Below, piece by piece: positions 1 to 8,400 of a stretch of DNA of 34,815 bases. Source of the stretch: an uncultured Flavobacteriales bacterium. GTDB lineage: Bacteria > Bacteroidota > Bacteroidia > Flavobacteriales > Schleiferiaceae. Location of the stretch: positions 1 through 34,815 of the forward strand of contig CATMQD010000008.1 in assembly GCA_950073045.1 (NCBI GenBank). The letters are read 5' to 3'. The notes under the pieces are model-generated. The model did not search any database. It worked only from the letters and a program-made list of their open reading frames with translations, and had not been told where the DNA came from. The first letter of the stretch is position 1. Each line of letters starts with the position of its first letter. Position numbers and translations under genes: made by a program.

Positions 1-1
1 T

Positions 2-193
2 GGCTCAGGTTATATTTTTAGAGCTTATTATGCTCTTCCTCCAATGAGCAGGGCTGATGGTACTCCAGTAAATGCAGTATTTGGATTTACGAATATGCTT
101 GTCAAATTAATAGAAGATTATAGTCAAGAAAAATTAGTAGTAATTTTTGATGCCGCAAGAGAAAATTTTAGAAATAAGATTTATCCTGGTGCG
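2..193 (+). other. polA: Foreign fragment: DNA polymerase I N-terminal exonuclease domain
   Basis: The translation begins GSGYIFRAYYALPPMSRADG and continues through VNAVFGFTNMLVK, VVIFDAA and NFRNKIYPG. These match the N-terminal 5'-3' exonuclease (FEN-like) domain of bacterial PolA, in the version typical of Alphaproteobacteria (YxFRAYxALPP, TPVNAVxGF, FDAARxxFRN). The next residues would be expected to be a tyrosine and then KANR; instead the frame switches to ActD. By hand count, positions 1-180 are about 32% GC against about 50% for 241-300, so the composition also changes. The alphaproteobacterial assignment is from remembered family motifs, not a search. Confidence 0.75.
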
Positions 194-343
194 AAAGCTC
201 AGAATCCTGATCCTCGTACTACCGATGATAAGTTTTTAATGGAAGTGGTTGCCGGTGGCGATCATAGTAACGAAGATATCATGGCCCTTCTTAAAGAGAC
301 AGGTGCTATTGAAGTAAGTGTAAATTCCGCTGAGCATGCTTAA
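2..343 (+). CDS. Chimeric partial reading frame: PolA N-terminus joined to ActD C-terminus
   Basis: One uninterrupted frame enters from the left edge and stops at 341-343, but its two halves belong to unrelated proteins. Up to about codon 63 it reads as the start of the 5'-3' exonuclease domain of DNA polymerase I; after about position 193 it reads as the C-terminal tail of ActD (DUF3341), the membrane subunit of alternative complex III, which is what should precede actE. The halves are entered separately below. I know of no natural PolA-ActD fusion, so a join made in assembly, or a chimeric read at a contig end, is the likely origin. The apparent ATG at 44 lies inside the PolA half and is not a real start. 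Confidence 0.8.
   Translation, partial: GSGYIFRAYYALPPMSRADGTPVNAVFGFTNMLVKLIEDYSQEKLVVIFDAARENFRNKIYPGAKAQNPDPRTTDDKFLMEVVAGGDHSNEDIMALLKETGAIEVSVNSAEHA
194..343 (+). CDS. actD: ActD, alternative complex III subunit D (DUF3341), C-terminal end only
   Basis: The last 50 codons or so contain TTDDKFLMEV and then ALLKETGAIEV, the characteristic end of the DUF3341 membrane subunit ActD of the quinol:cytochrome c oxidoreductase (alternative complex III). In this family a cytosolic tail of this kind follows two transmembrane segments, which are missing here because the sequence upstream has been replaced. The stop codon overlaps the actE ATG by 8 bases, so the two genes are translationally coupled, as expected for the actABCDEF operon. 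The exact left limit is uncertain by about 10 bases because AAAGCT at 194-199 could belong to either partner. Confidence 0.75.
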   Translation, partial: KAQNPDPRTTDDKFLMEVVAGGDHSNEDIMALLKETGAIEVSVNSAEHA

Positions 344-956
344 AAAAGGTACTATCAATAAATTATTTGCTTTTGCAGTAGCCGGACTAGTATTGGTTGC
401 TTGTAAAAAAGATGAAAACCATCGCGGATGGCAGTATATGCCCGACATGTATGATGGTCCCGCTTTGGAAGCTTATTCGCCAACAGACTTGTTTAGCGAC
501 AGTACTTCGGCTCGTAAACCAGTAGAGGGAACTATTCCACGTGGTTTTATGTCCTACACCGATTATGGTGCAGATGCCGCGGGTTATGATTCTGCTCGTA
601 TGCATTTAGAAATGCCATCTTCTATCATGGCTGATGAGACGACCATGGCTGAAGCTAAAGAGCTGTACACGATTTTCTGTTCTCACTGTCATGGTGATAA
701 AGGAGCAGGCCAAGGTGTATTAGTGAAGAACGAGAAATTTCTCGGTGTGCCTTCTTATGCCGATCGCGACATTAATTATGGAACCATCTTTCACGTAGTA
801 ACCTACGGTAAAGGGGTTATGGGTTCCCATGCTTCTCAGGTTACTCCGGAAGAGCGTTGGAAATTGGCACTGTATGTTATGAAGTTGAAGGAAGACCTTA
901 CTGCTCCTGCAGAAGAGCAAAGCTCCGAAGAAGCTGAAGAAACAACAGAAAGCTGA
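336..956 (+). CDS. actE: ActE, monohaem cytochrome c lipoprotein of alternative complex III
   Basis: This 206-residue protein is the membrane-anchored c-type cytochrome of alternative complex III, which oxidises quinol and passes electrons toward the terminal oxidase. Residues 9-23 form a lipoprotein signal ending in LVAC, with Cys23 as the lipidated residue. The haem-binding motif CSHCH is at residues 115-119, followed by GDKGAGQG, and Met162 in GKGVMGSH is the probable distal haem ligand. The C-terminal 20 residues are rich in glutamate. It overlaps actD by 8 bases and lies 35 bases before actF. Its length and single haem fit the Bacteroidota family. Confidence 0.9.
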   Translation: MLKKGTINKLFAFAVAGLVLVACKKDENHRGWQYMPDMYDGPALEAYSPTDLFSDSTSARKPVEGTIPRGFMSYTDYGADAAGYDSARMHLEMPSSIMADETTMAEAKELYTIFCSHCHGDKGAGQGVLVKNEKFLGVPSYADRDINYGTIFHVVTYGKGVMGSHASQVTPEERWKLALYVMKLKEDLTAPAEEQSSEEAEETTES

Positions 957-991
957 TAATTAAGCATTAACAATATTTAACGACCGCAGAG

Positions 992-2440
992 ATGTTTGAA
1001 TTTTCAAGTCGCTTAAAAACAATTTCATACGTACTGATTTTAATCGGTGCGATTTCCGTGGGCTTTAGCTTCCTTTCTGGAGGTGGCCACCACGATGACT
1101 CTCATGAGGGCGAACAAGCAGCCATGCACGATGAGCATGCTACTGATGCTGAACACGCTGAGCATGGTGATGCTCACCCTAGTCACGGACATGCTGCCGC
1201 TCATGGCCATGGTCATGATGCCATGCCAGACGCCGACTATTTCACCTACCACAAAGGTGCTTCTCGTGCCATTCCTGAGAATAACCATTTCTATAGCTCA
1301 CCAACCGAACACGATGCTGAGCATGTTCACCATCAAATGGAGAACAAGCCTTGGTCTAACTTATTAGTAAATAGCTTCTGGGCATTAGCCTTAGGATTAG
1401 GAGCCTTATTCTTCATGGCTGTTCAGTATGCCGCGCAAGTAGGCTGGTCGGTTGTTGTTCTACGTATCCTTGAAGCTATGGCTAGCTTTATTTGGATTCC
1501 AGGTGTAATCATTTTAATAATCATAATCACGGGCTGGTTCCATATCGGTGGAAACCATGTTTACCACTGGATGGCCGATGGTATTATGGTAGAAGGTAGT
1601 GCGAACTACGATAGCATTATTGCTGGTAAGCAAGCCTACCTAAATGGTACTTTCTTTACCCTTCGCGCGGTAATCTACCTACTTGGATGGATTGGTGCTG
1701 CCTATATGCTTCGCAAGATGAGTTTGCGCTACAATCAACCCGGAGTTGATTATATGCAGAACTGGAAGAAGATGCGTAACCTAGGTGCAGGTTTCTTAGT
1801 ATTCTTTGCTGTTACTTCATCTACTTCGGCTTGGGATTGGATCATGAGTATCGATACCCACTGGTTTAGCACCTTATTTGGATGGTATGTATTTGCAACC
1901 ATGTTCGTTTCTGCCCTTACAGCATTAATGATGATTGTACTTTACCTTAAAGGGAAGGGTAAATTGCAAGAGGTTAATGACAGCCATATCCACGATATTG
2001 CGAAATTCATGTTTGCCTTCTCCATTTTCTGGACTTACCTATGGTTCTCTCAGTTTATGTTGATCTGGTATTCGAATATCCCAGAAGAGGTAACTTATTA
2101 TATGGCTCGCTTCGGGGAGTACAAAGGAATCTTCTTTACGATGGTAGCCTTGAACTTCCTGTTCCCAGTATTAGTATTAATGAGTCGTGATTCTAAGCGT
2201 AATCGTGGATTTGTATTCACAGCTGGTATTGTGATCTTATTCGGTCACTGGCTGGATATCTTCATCATGGTAATGCCTGGAACAGTAGGATCTAACTGGA
2301 GCCTTGGTTTAATTCAATTTGGAACCCTATTAGGCTTTGTAGGTTTATTTATTAATGTGGTATTCCGCAGTTTGAGCAAAGCTCCACTGATGCCGGAAAA
2401 TCACCCAATGTATGTGGAGAGCAAGCTCTTTCATCAATAA
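992..2440 (+). CDS. actF: ActF, quinone-binding membrane subunit of alternative complex III
   Basis: This 482-residue polytopic membrane protein matches ActF, the NrfD-type subunit of alternative complex III thought to help bind quinol. An N-terminal transmembrane segment (about residues 9-29) is followed by an unusually histidine-rich stretch (residues 33-114, 19 histidines) and then about nine further hydrophobic segments. Family landmarks include NKPWSNLLVNSFW, TSSTSAWDWIMSIDTHWFS and FGHWLDIFIMVMPG. It is the last act gene and is followed after 22 bases by coxB, so alternative complex III and its oxidase are probably made together. The histidine-rich loop is discussed as a finding. Confidence 0.92.
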   Translation: MFEFSSRLKTISYVLILIGAISVGFSFLSGGGHHDDSHEGEQAAMHDEHATDAEHAEHGDAHPSHGHAAAHGHGHDAMPDADYFTYHKGASRAIPENNHFYSSPTEHDAEHVHHQMENKPWSNLLVNSFWALALGLGALFFMAVQYAAQVGWSVVVLRILEAMASFIWIPGVIILIIIITGWFHIGGNHVYHWMADGIMVEGSANYDSIIAGKQAYLNGTFFTLRAVIYLLGWIGAAYMLRKMSLRYNQPGVDYMQNWKKMRNLGAGFLVFFAVTSSTSAWDWIMSIDTHWFSTLFGWYVFATMFVSALTALMMIVLYLKGKGKLQEVNDSHIHDIAKFMFAFSIFWTYLWFSQFMLIWYSNIPEEVTYYMARFGEYKGIFFTMVALNFLFPVLVLMSRDSKRNRGFVFTAGIVILFGHWLDIFIMVMPGTVGSNWSLGLIQFGTLLGFVGLFINVVFRSLSKAPLMPENHPMYVESKLFHQ

Positions 2441-2462
2441 CTTTTGAAACAATAGGATTTAC

Positions 2463-3497
2463 ATGGAGACTTTGTTAGTAATTGTAATTGCACTCCTCGC
2501 AGTTGCCGCCCTTACACAAGCTGTTCGAATCTTCGAGATTTCCTCTCAGATTAAGGATTCCGATAGTGATGTAAAAGTTGATGATCGCGATAATAATACG
2601 CAGGGCTGGTTAATGCTCTTGTTCTTAATATTCTTCTTCGGGGCATTCGCTTGGATGTTATGGGAGTATATGGAACTTACTTTACCGCAGTCGGCCTCTG
2701 AGCATGGTAAGGATGTAGACAACCTTTGGAATATTTCCATGGGTGTAATCATCTTAGCTTTCTTAGTTACTCAACCCCTACTATTTGGTTTTGCCTTCCG
2801 CTTCCGCGGAAATAAAAATCGCAAGGCCACATATATGGAGCACAATAATAAATTGGAGCTCTTCTGGACTGGTATTCCAGCCGTTGTTCTAGCAGGTTTG
2901 ATTCTTTACGGATTAACCACTTGGAGCAATGTTATGAATCCTGATAATGAGCAGGAGCCTATGGTAGTGGAGATTTATGCTAAACAATTTGGATGGCAAG
3001 CTCGTTATGCCGGTGGTGATAACGAGTTGGGTTACGCAAATGTACGCTTAGTAGAAGGTGTTAATACTTTGGGTGTTGATGCCAATGACGAAGCTTCTGC
3101 AAATGATATTGTAACTGGAGAGTTGCACTTACCAAAAGGACGTCCAGTATTATTTAAATTCCGTTCACAGGATGTTATTCACTCTGCTTATATGCCGCAC
3201 TTCCGCATGCAGATGAACTGTGTACCTGGAACTCAAACCCAATTCCAAATTACCCCGAGCTTAACTACAGCTGAGATGCGTCAGGATCCAGAGATCGTAG
3301 CTAAAGTGGCCCGTGTAAATGAGCTTCGTGAAGCTCGTGGAGAGGACCCATGGGAATTTGATTATGTACTCCTTTGCAACAAAATCTGCGGATCTGCACA
3401 CTACAACATGCAAATGAAAGTAGTGGTGCAAACCGAAGAAGAGTTCGATAAATGGATGAAGGAACAGCAAACTTTTGCTGAAATGATGGCAGACTAA
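2463..3497 (+). CDS. coxB: Cytochrome c oxidase subunit II (CuA subunit)
   Basis: This protein accepts electrons at the binuclear CuA centre of an A1-type haem-copper oxidase. In 344 residues it carries hydrophobic segments at about 3-22, 49-68, 91-113 and 133-154; the last two are the usual subunit II hairpin and the first two are an N-terminal extension. The CuA ligands are visible as His240, Cys305, Cys309, His313 and Met316 (CNKICGSAHYNM). Residues about 266-302 form a charged insertion between the VPG turn and the first CuA cysteine, which I recall in other Bacteroidota CoxB. No haem c motif is present, so this is not a caa3-type fused subunit. coxA follows 39 bases later. Confidence 0.95.
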   Translation: METLLVIVIALLAVAALTQAVRIFEISSQIKDSDSDVKVDDRDNNTQGWLMLLFLIFFFGAFAWMLWEYMELTLPQSASEHGKDVDNLWNISMGVIILAFLVTQPLLFGFAFRFRGNKNRKATYMEHNNKLELFWTGIPAVVLAGLILYGLTTWSNVMNPDNEQEPMVVEIYAKQFGWQARYAGGDNELGYANVRLVEGVNTLGVDANDEASANDIVTGELHLPKGRPVLFKFRSQDVIHSAYMPHFRMQMNCVPGTQTQFQITPSLTTAEMRQDPEIVAKVARVNELREARGEDPWEFDYVLLCNKICGSAHYNMQMKVVVQTEEEFDKWMKEQQTFAEMMAD

Positions 3498-3536
3498 TTA
3501 GGAAAGAGACAAAAGAACTGAAATCGAAAGAAGCAC

Positions 3537-5297
3537 ATGGAAGCACACGCACACCACAAAGAAACTTTCATAACTAAGTACGTATTCAGCACCGATCATA
3601 AAATGATCGCGAAGCAATTCTTGATCACTGGTATGATCATGGGAATTATTGGCGTTGGAATGTCGCTTTTATTCCGCTTGCAACTAGCATGGCCAGATAA
3701 AGAATGGCCAATCCTAGAAGCATTACTGGGGAAATGGGGAACCGACGGGATTATGGACCCTAATATTTACCTAGCATTAGTTACGATTCACGGTACCATC
3801 ATGGTATTCTTCGTACTTACTGCAGGTTTAAGTGGTACCTTCTCAAACTTGTTAATTCCACTACAGATTGGTGCCCGTGATATGGCATCTGGATTTATCA
3901 ATATGTTATCCTACTGGTTCTTCTTTGCTTCCAGTGTGGTTATGGTAATTTCCCTATTTGTAGAAAATGGACCAGCTTCCGCTGGATGGACGGTTTATCC
4001 ACCACTGAGTGCTCTGCCACAGGCGGTGCCTGGTTCAGGTATGGGTATGACCTTGTGGTTAGTGTCAATGTCACTATTTATCGTATCCTCACTTTTAGGT
4101 GCACTTAATTACATTGTTACCGTATTAAACCTACGTACAAAGGGAATGAGCATGACTCGTCTACCTTTAACAATTTGGGCCTTCTTTGTAACTGCAATTC
4201 TCGGGGTACTTTCATTCCCAGTATTGTTCTCAGCAGCTTTATTATTAATCTTCGATCGTAGCTTTGGAACCAGCTTCTACCTATCCGATATTTTAGTAGC
4301 GGGTGAATTACTTAGTAATCAAGGTGGTAGTCCAATTTTGTACCAGCATTTATTCTGGTTCTTAGGTCACCCTGAGGTATATATTATCCTTTTGCCAGCC
4401 CTTGGTATTAGCTCAGAGGTTATTTCAACCAATTCACGTAAACCAATTTTTGGTTACCGTGCGATGGTAGGTTCCATTATGGCGATTGCTTTCTTAAGTT
4501 TTATCGTTTGGGGTCACCACATGTTCGTTACCGGTATGAATCCATTCCTAGGTTCGGTATTTACTTTTACCACCCTATTGATTGCGATTCCATCTGCCGT
4601 AAAGGCCTTTAACTACATTACTACTCTATGGAAAGGTAATCTTCAGTTTACTCCAGGGATGATGTTCTCTATTGGCTTAGTATCTACTTTCATTACTGGT
4701 GGTCTTACCGGATTGATCTTAGGGGATAGTGCATTGGATATTAATGTTCATGATACTTACTTTGTTGTAGCTCACTTCCATATTGTAATGGGTCTATCAG
4801 CAATCTTTGGTTTATTCGCCGGGGTTTATCATTGGTTCCCAAAATTGTTTGGTCGTCGCATGAACAAGAACTTAGGCTTTATCCATTTTTGGGTAACCTT
4901 TATTGCCGCTTACGGTGTGTTCTTCCCAATGCACTTCTTAGGAATGGCTGGTTTACCACGTCGATACTACACCAATACTGCATTCCCAATGTTTGATGAT
5001 TTAGCAGATATCAATGTATTGGTATCCTATTTCGCAATCATCGGTGGTATTGCGCAGGTAATTTTCATTTACAACTTCTTCTACAGTGCTTTACGCGGTA
5101 AGAAGTCGGAGCAAAACCCATGGCGTTCTAACACATTGGAGTGGACTACTCCAGTAGAGCATATTCATGGCAACTGGCCTGGAGAAATCCCAGAGGTACA
5201 TCGTTGGCCTTATGATTACTCTAAGCCTGGAGCAGAAGAGGATTTTGTGCCTCAAACTGTTCCTATGACTGAGGAAGAAATGGCCAGTGGTCATTAA
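3537..5297 (+). CDS. coxA: Cytochrome c oxidase subunit I
   Basis: This is the catalytic subunit that reduces oxygen at the haem a3-CuB centre and pumps protons. In 586 residues it shows the haem a ligands His85 (TIHGT) and His415, haem a3 ligand His413 (VVAHFHIVMG), CuB ligands His278, His327 and His328 (GHPEVY, WGHHMF), the His-Tyr cross-link partner Tyr282, the D-channel glutamate Glu280 and a K-channel lysine at about 356 (PSAVKAF). These place it in the A1 group. Twelve or so transmembrane segments are evident, with a hydrophilic C-terminal tail. A strong terminator follows its stop, so this is the operon's last gene; subunits III and IV are encoded at 20784-22720. Confidence 0.97.
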   Translation: MEAHAHHKETFITKYVFSTDHKMIAKQFLITGMIMGIIGVGMSLLFRLQLAWPDKEWPILEALLGKWGTDGIMDPNIYLALVTIHGTIMVFFVLTAGLSGTFSNLLIPLQIGARDMASGFINMLSYWFFFASSVVMVISLFVENGPASAGWTVYPPLSALPQAVPGSGMGMTLWLVSMSLFIVSSLLGALNYIVTVLNLRTKGMSMTRLPLTIWAFFVTAILGVLSFPVLFSAALLLIFDRSFGTSFYLSDILVAGELLSNQGGSPILYQHLFWFLGHPEVYIILLPALGISSEVISTNSRKPIFGYRAMVGSIMAIAFLSFIVWGHHMFVTGMNPFLGSVFTFTTLLIAIPSAVKAFNYITTLWKGNLQFTPGMMFSIGLVSTFITGGLTGLILGDSALDINVHDTYFVVAHFHIVMGLSAIFGLFAGVYHWFPKLFGRRMNKNLGFIHFWVTFIAAYGVFFPMHFLGMAGLPRRYYTNTAFPMFDDLADINVLVSYFAIIGGIAQVIFIYNFFYSALRGKKSEQNPWRSNTLEWTTPVEHIHGNWPGEIPEVHRWPYDYSKPGAEEDFVPQTVPMTEEEMASGH

Positions 5298-5320
5298 TTT
5301 ATAGAGGTAATAGATTTGGA

Positions 5321-5350
5321 AGTCCCGACCGCTGTGTCGGGACTTTTTAT
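5321..5350 (+). terminator. Intrinsic terminator of the act-cox operon
   Basis: A perfect 9-bp stem (AGTCCCGAC at 5321-5329 with GTCGGGACT at 5336-5344) and a 6-base loop are followed directly by a run of five T. It lies 23 bases after the coxA stop and before ruvB. Its position shows that the possible TTG start for ruvB at 5316 cannot be the real one. Confidence 0.9.
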
Positions 5351-5356
5351 TTTAGA

Positions 5357-5364
5357 TACCTTTG
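5357..5364 (+). promoter_or_regulatory. Candidate -7 promoter element for ruvB-queG
   Basis: TACCTTTG fits the Bacteroidota -7 consensus TAnnTTTG and lies 14 bases before the chosen ruvB ATG, just after the terminator. No clear TTG box is found 17-23 bases upstream, because that stretch is the terminator stem. The call rests on the -7 element and its position only. Confidence 0.4.
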
Positions 5365-5378
5365 TTGAAACGGCTTAT

Positions 5379-6404
5379 ATGACGCGCTTTCTGGACGGAG
5401 AAGGAGAATTGGAAAACGATCAGCAGGATTTTGAGCAGAAACTCAGGCCCTTATCATTTGATGATTTTGCAGGACAGGATAAAGTCCTTGAAAATCTTCG
5501 GGTTTTTGTGGAGGCCGCCAATCAAAGAGAGGAAGCTTTAGATCATGTGCTTTTACATGGTCCTCCCGGCTTAGGTAAAACTACCTTGGCTCATATTATT
5601 GCTAATGAACTTGAGGCTGGCTTAAAATTAAGCTCTGGTCCGGTAATAGATAAACCCGGGGAGCTTGCAGGTTTATTAACCAATCTCGAGGAACGTGATG
5701 TGCTTTTTATTGATGAGATACATCGATTAAGTCCAGTGGTGGAAGAGTACTTATATTCTGCTATGGAAGACTATCGGATCGATATTATGATTGATAGTGG
5801 ACCCGCCGCCCGAAGTGTACAAATAAATCTCAATCAGTTTACTTTAATCGGGGCTACCCCTCGCAGTGGCTTGCTTACGGCTCCTTTGAGGGCTCGTTTC
5901 GGCATCAACAGCCGTTTACAGTATTATTCAGTCGAATTACTTTCGAATATCGTAGAACGTTCTGCACACATTTTAAATGTGCCAATAGACGCCAATGCTG
6001 CGGTTGAGATTGCTAGGCGTAGCAGAGGGACCCCTCGTATTGCCAATGCCCTCTTAAGAAGGATGCGCGATTTTGCTCAGGTAAAAGGGAATGGCACCAT
6101 TACCTTGGAAATCGCCGAATATGGTTTGGAAGCACTTCATGTAGATACCTATGGTTTAGATGAGATGGATCATAAAATCCTACTTTGCCTAATCGAAAAA
6201 TTTAAAGGTGGTCCGGTAGGACTTAACACCGTTGCCACTGCCGTTGGAGAACAGGCCGGTACTTTGGAAGAAGTGTATGAGCCCTACCTTATTCAGCAAG
6301 GCTTTATGGTGCGTACACAAAGGGGACGTATGGTTACCGAGAAGGCTTATCAGCATTTAGATAAAAAGGATCCTAATCTTCAAAACGGATTATTTGACCT
6401 CTAA
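5379..6404 (+). CDS. ruvB: Holliday junction branch migration ATPase RuvB
   Basis: RuvB is the hexameric AAA+ motor that, with RuvA, drives branch migration of Holliday junctions in the cytoplasm. Counting from the ATG at 5379 the protein has 341 residues. It contains [13 protein letters not shown] (21-33), Walker A GPPGLGKT (61-68), Walker B LFIDEIHR (109-116), sensor 1 GATPRSG (158-164) and RSRGTPRIA, followed by a winged-helix domain. A longer frame with a TTG at 5316 exists, but those 21 extra codons are made by the terminator hairpin and match nothing in the family. queG overlaps its end by 11 bases, so the two are co-transcribed. ruvA is 2.2 kb downstream in a separate unit. Confidence 0.95.
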   Translation: MTRFLDGEGELENDQQDFEQKLRPLSFDDFAGQDKVLENLRVFVEAANQREEALDHVLLHGPPGLGKTTLAHIIANELEAGLKLSSGPVIDKPGELAGLLTNLEERDVLFIDEIHRLSPVVEEYLYSAMEDYRIDIMIDSGPAARSVQINLNQFTLIGATPRSGLLTAPLRARFGINSRLQYYSVELLSNIVERSAHILNVPIDANAAVEIARRSRGTPRIANALLRRMRDFAQVKGNGTITLEIAEYGLEALHVDTYGLDEMDHKILLCLIEKFKGGPVGLNTVATAVGEQAGTLEEVYEPYLIQQGFMVRTQRGRMVTEKAYQHLDKKDPNLQNGLFDL

Positions 6405-7332
6405 GGCGACTTACTCTACTCAGATTAGGGAAGAGGCGCTTGGTCTCGGTTTCATGGCTTGCGGCTTCGCTAAAGCACGTTATTTAGAGGAGGAGGCCCC
6501 GCGTTTGGAGCAATGGTTAAGTAATAATTATCAAGGGGAGATGGCTTGGTTAGCTAATCATTTCGATAAAAGGCTGGACCCAACCAAATTAGTTCCAGGC
6601 GCAAAAACTGTGGTTTCCTTACTATACAATTATTACCCCGAGGAGCAGCAACACGATTCGGAGGCACCAAAAATTGCTAAATATGCCTACGGGGAAGATT
6701 ATCACTTTGTACTCAAAAGGAAACTAAAGGACCTTTTAGCATTTATTCAAACGGAAATCGGGGAAGTTGACGGTCGAGTTTTTGTGGATTCCGCCCCAGT
6801 TATGGAGCGCAAATGGGCACAGGAGGCTGGTTTAGGATGGCGGGGTAAAAACACCCTATTATTAAACAAGAAGAAGGGATCCTTTTTCTTTCTGGCTCAG
6901 TTGATAATCGACCTGGAAGTTGATTATGACGAGCCCATTAAAACCGATCATTGTGGCACCTGCACGCGTTGTATAGATGCCTGCCCAACCGAGGCTATAC
7001 TAGCGCCCAATTTGCTGGATGCTTCTAAATGCATCTCTTATTTAACTATTGAGCTTAAGGATTCAATTCCGCCCCAGTTTGAAGGTCAGATGGAGAATTG
7101 GGCCTTTGGCTGTGATATTTGTCAGGATGTATGCCCATGGAATCGATTTTCATCTGCCCATCAAGAACCAGCATTTAAACCACAGCCACATCTCTTAGAA
7201 ATGACCAGCGGCGATTGGCATGAAATGACCGAAGAAGTATTTCGGAAGGTATTTAAGAAAAGTGCTGTGAAGCGTACCAAGTACATGGGATTGCAGAGGA
7301 ACTTGCGGTTTTTAAAGGAAGCAGAGGATTAG
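6394..7332 (+). CDS. queG: Epoxyqueuosine reductase QueG
   Basis: QueG carries out the last step of queuosine biosynthesis, reducing epoxyqueuosine to queuosine in tRNA wobble positions with a cobalamin cofactor and two [4Fe-4S] clusters. The protein has 312 residues. The proposed catalytic Asp132 is in [12 protein letters not shown], cluster ligands are C187, C190, C193 and C197 ([12 protein letters not shown]) and C213, C240, C243 and C247 ([11 protein letters not shown]). It lacks the C-terminal HEAT-like extension of E. coli QueG (379 residues), as I recall for short Bacteroidota forms. The start must be TTG at 6394: the frame is closed by TAG at 6358 and no ATG or GTG lies between that stop and the conserved N-terminal helix. 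It overlaps ruvB by 11 bases. Confidence 0.93.
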   Translation: MTSKATYSTQIREEALGLGFMACGFAKARYLEEEAPRLEQWLSNNYQGEMAWLANHFDKRLDPTKLVPGAKTVVSLLYNYYPEEQQHDSEAPKIAKYAYGEDYHFVLKRKLKDLLAFIQTEIGEVDGRVFVDSAPVMERKWAQEAGLGWRGKNTLLLNKKKGSFFFLAQLIIDLEVDYDEPIKTDHCGTCTRCIDACPTEAILAPNLLDASKCISYLTIELKDSIPPQFEGQMENWAFGCDICQDVCPWNRFSSAHQEPAFKPQPHLLEMTSGDWHEMTEEVFRKVFKKSAVKRTKYMGLQRNLRFLKEAED

Positions 7333-7415
7333 GTCTATGTTGATAGTTTAACCATGGAAATAGGATTCCAACATGACCTTGCTTAATTGATCAATGCCAA
7401 ACTCAATGAATAAAA

Positions 7416-7450
7416 AAAGCCGCCTCCATCAAACAGAAGAGGCGGCTTTT
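7416..7450 (+). terminator. Intrinsic terminator after queG, possibly bidirectional
   Basis: An 11-bp perfect stem (AAAGCCGCCTC at 7416-7426 with GAGGCGGCTTT at 7439-7449) with a 12-base loop is flanked by an A run on the left and T residues on the right, so it could act in both directions. It lies 83 bases after the queG stop. The coding-like sequence of the truncated T9SS gene begins immediately at its right edge. Confidence 0.85.
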
Positions 7451-8348
7451 CGATCTGTCTGCAGCCAATAACGTTTCTAGTCCAGACCCAATTATTGTAG
7501 TCGCGAGTACTCCATTTGGTACTTATTGGTATGAGGACTTTGAGTCTTACGCCCTTTTAGATGATGACTTCCAAAACAGTCATAGCATCAACCCTGAAGG
7601 AAATAGCTTTGGAGTGATGAACGAAACCATTGATCCAAGTATTTCTGGAAACCTTGGTGGTTATGGGAATTCTGCTAACAGCCTTTACTTCGATTTCTAC
7701 AATACCAGTTCTGGTGGTAACATGAGTTTAATGTGGGAGAAATTAGATCTTAGTGCTACTTCTGGTAACTCAATTGTATTTGATATGGCTTATGCTCAGT
7801 ACACTTCTGAGAACGACCGCCTGCAAATTGAAGTTTCTACCGATTGTGGTACTACTTGGAATTCTGTATATAATAAGGCTGGATCACAACTTTCTACCCG
7901 TGGAGCAACAACTTCTTTCTACATTCCTGGTAGCAATGATTGGAGAACTGAAACTGTAGATATCTCTTCTTATGATGGTTCGGCTGAGCTAATGGTTCGC
8001 TTTACCGGTACTTCTAACTACGGTAACAACCTTTATGTTGATAATGTGCAGTTCCGTAACGACACCTATGTAGGTTTAGAAGAAAACAAGTTGACTAATG
8101 ATTTCCGTTTCTATCCAAATCCTGCCGACAAGAATTTAAATATCGAATTCGAATTAGCAGCAGAGGCAGAAGTTTCCATCAAAGTTTTAGATATCACTGG
8201 ACGTGAAGTATTAAAGCTTGCCTCTGAAACTTTAAGCAATGGTAACCATACCCAATCTATCTCTGTAGAGAGTCTTCCTGCTGGAACCTACTTTGTAGAG
8301 CTAAGCATTGATGGAAATGTATCCGTTGAAAAACTAATGGTGAAGTAA
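7450..8348 (+). pseudogene. 5'-truncated T9SS cargo protein with C-terminal sorting domain
   Basis: A frame that looks coding from about 7450 onward reads FDLSAANN, VASTPFGTYWYEDFES, then a beta-rich module of the MAM or choice-of-anchor J type with many aromatic and Gly/Ser/Asn residues (to about 8070), ending in a T9SS type A sorting domain (FRFYPNPADKNLNIEF near the start, GTYFVELSIDG, terminal KLMVK). Such proteins are exported to the cell surface or medium by SprA-type translocons. The first possible start codons, GTG 7614 and ATG 7617, lie inside the domain, and no ATG, GTG or TTG occurs between the TGA at 7407 and 7614. There is no signal peptide, so it cannot be secreted as it stands. 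The front of a larger secreted protein (perhaps a protease or adhesin) is missing through deletion or misassembly. Confidence 0.75.
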
Positions 8349-8369
8349 AACCCTTCATTATCGATATTG

Positions 8370-8400
8370 AAAAGGGGAGGCTTAGGCTTCCCCTTTTTTT
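8370..8400 (+). terminator. Intrinsic terminator after the truncated T9SS gene
   Basis: A 12-bp stem with one G-U pair (AAAAGGGGAGGC at 8370-8381 with GCTTCCCCTTTT at 8386-8397) and a TTAG loop runs into seven T. It lies 21 bases after the stop codon and is the natural end of the original gene. Confidence 0.9.

Noticed and set aside
1047-1367. A 106-residue methionine- and leucine-rich frame inside actF
   Set aside because: It is a shifted reading of the histidine-rich actF segment; its odd composition comes from CAT/CAC repeats read out of frame.
7614-8348. A 244-residue gene starting at GTG 7614
   Set aside because: The same frame keeps clear domain sequence (TPFGTYWYEDFES and neighbours) upstream of 7614, and no signal peptide follows the GTG. 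It is the tail of a larger protein, so it is reported as a truncated gene.
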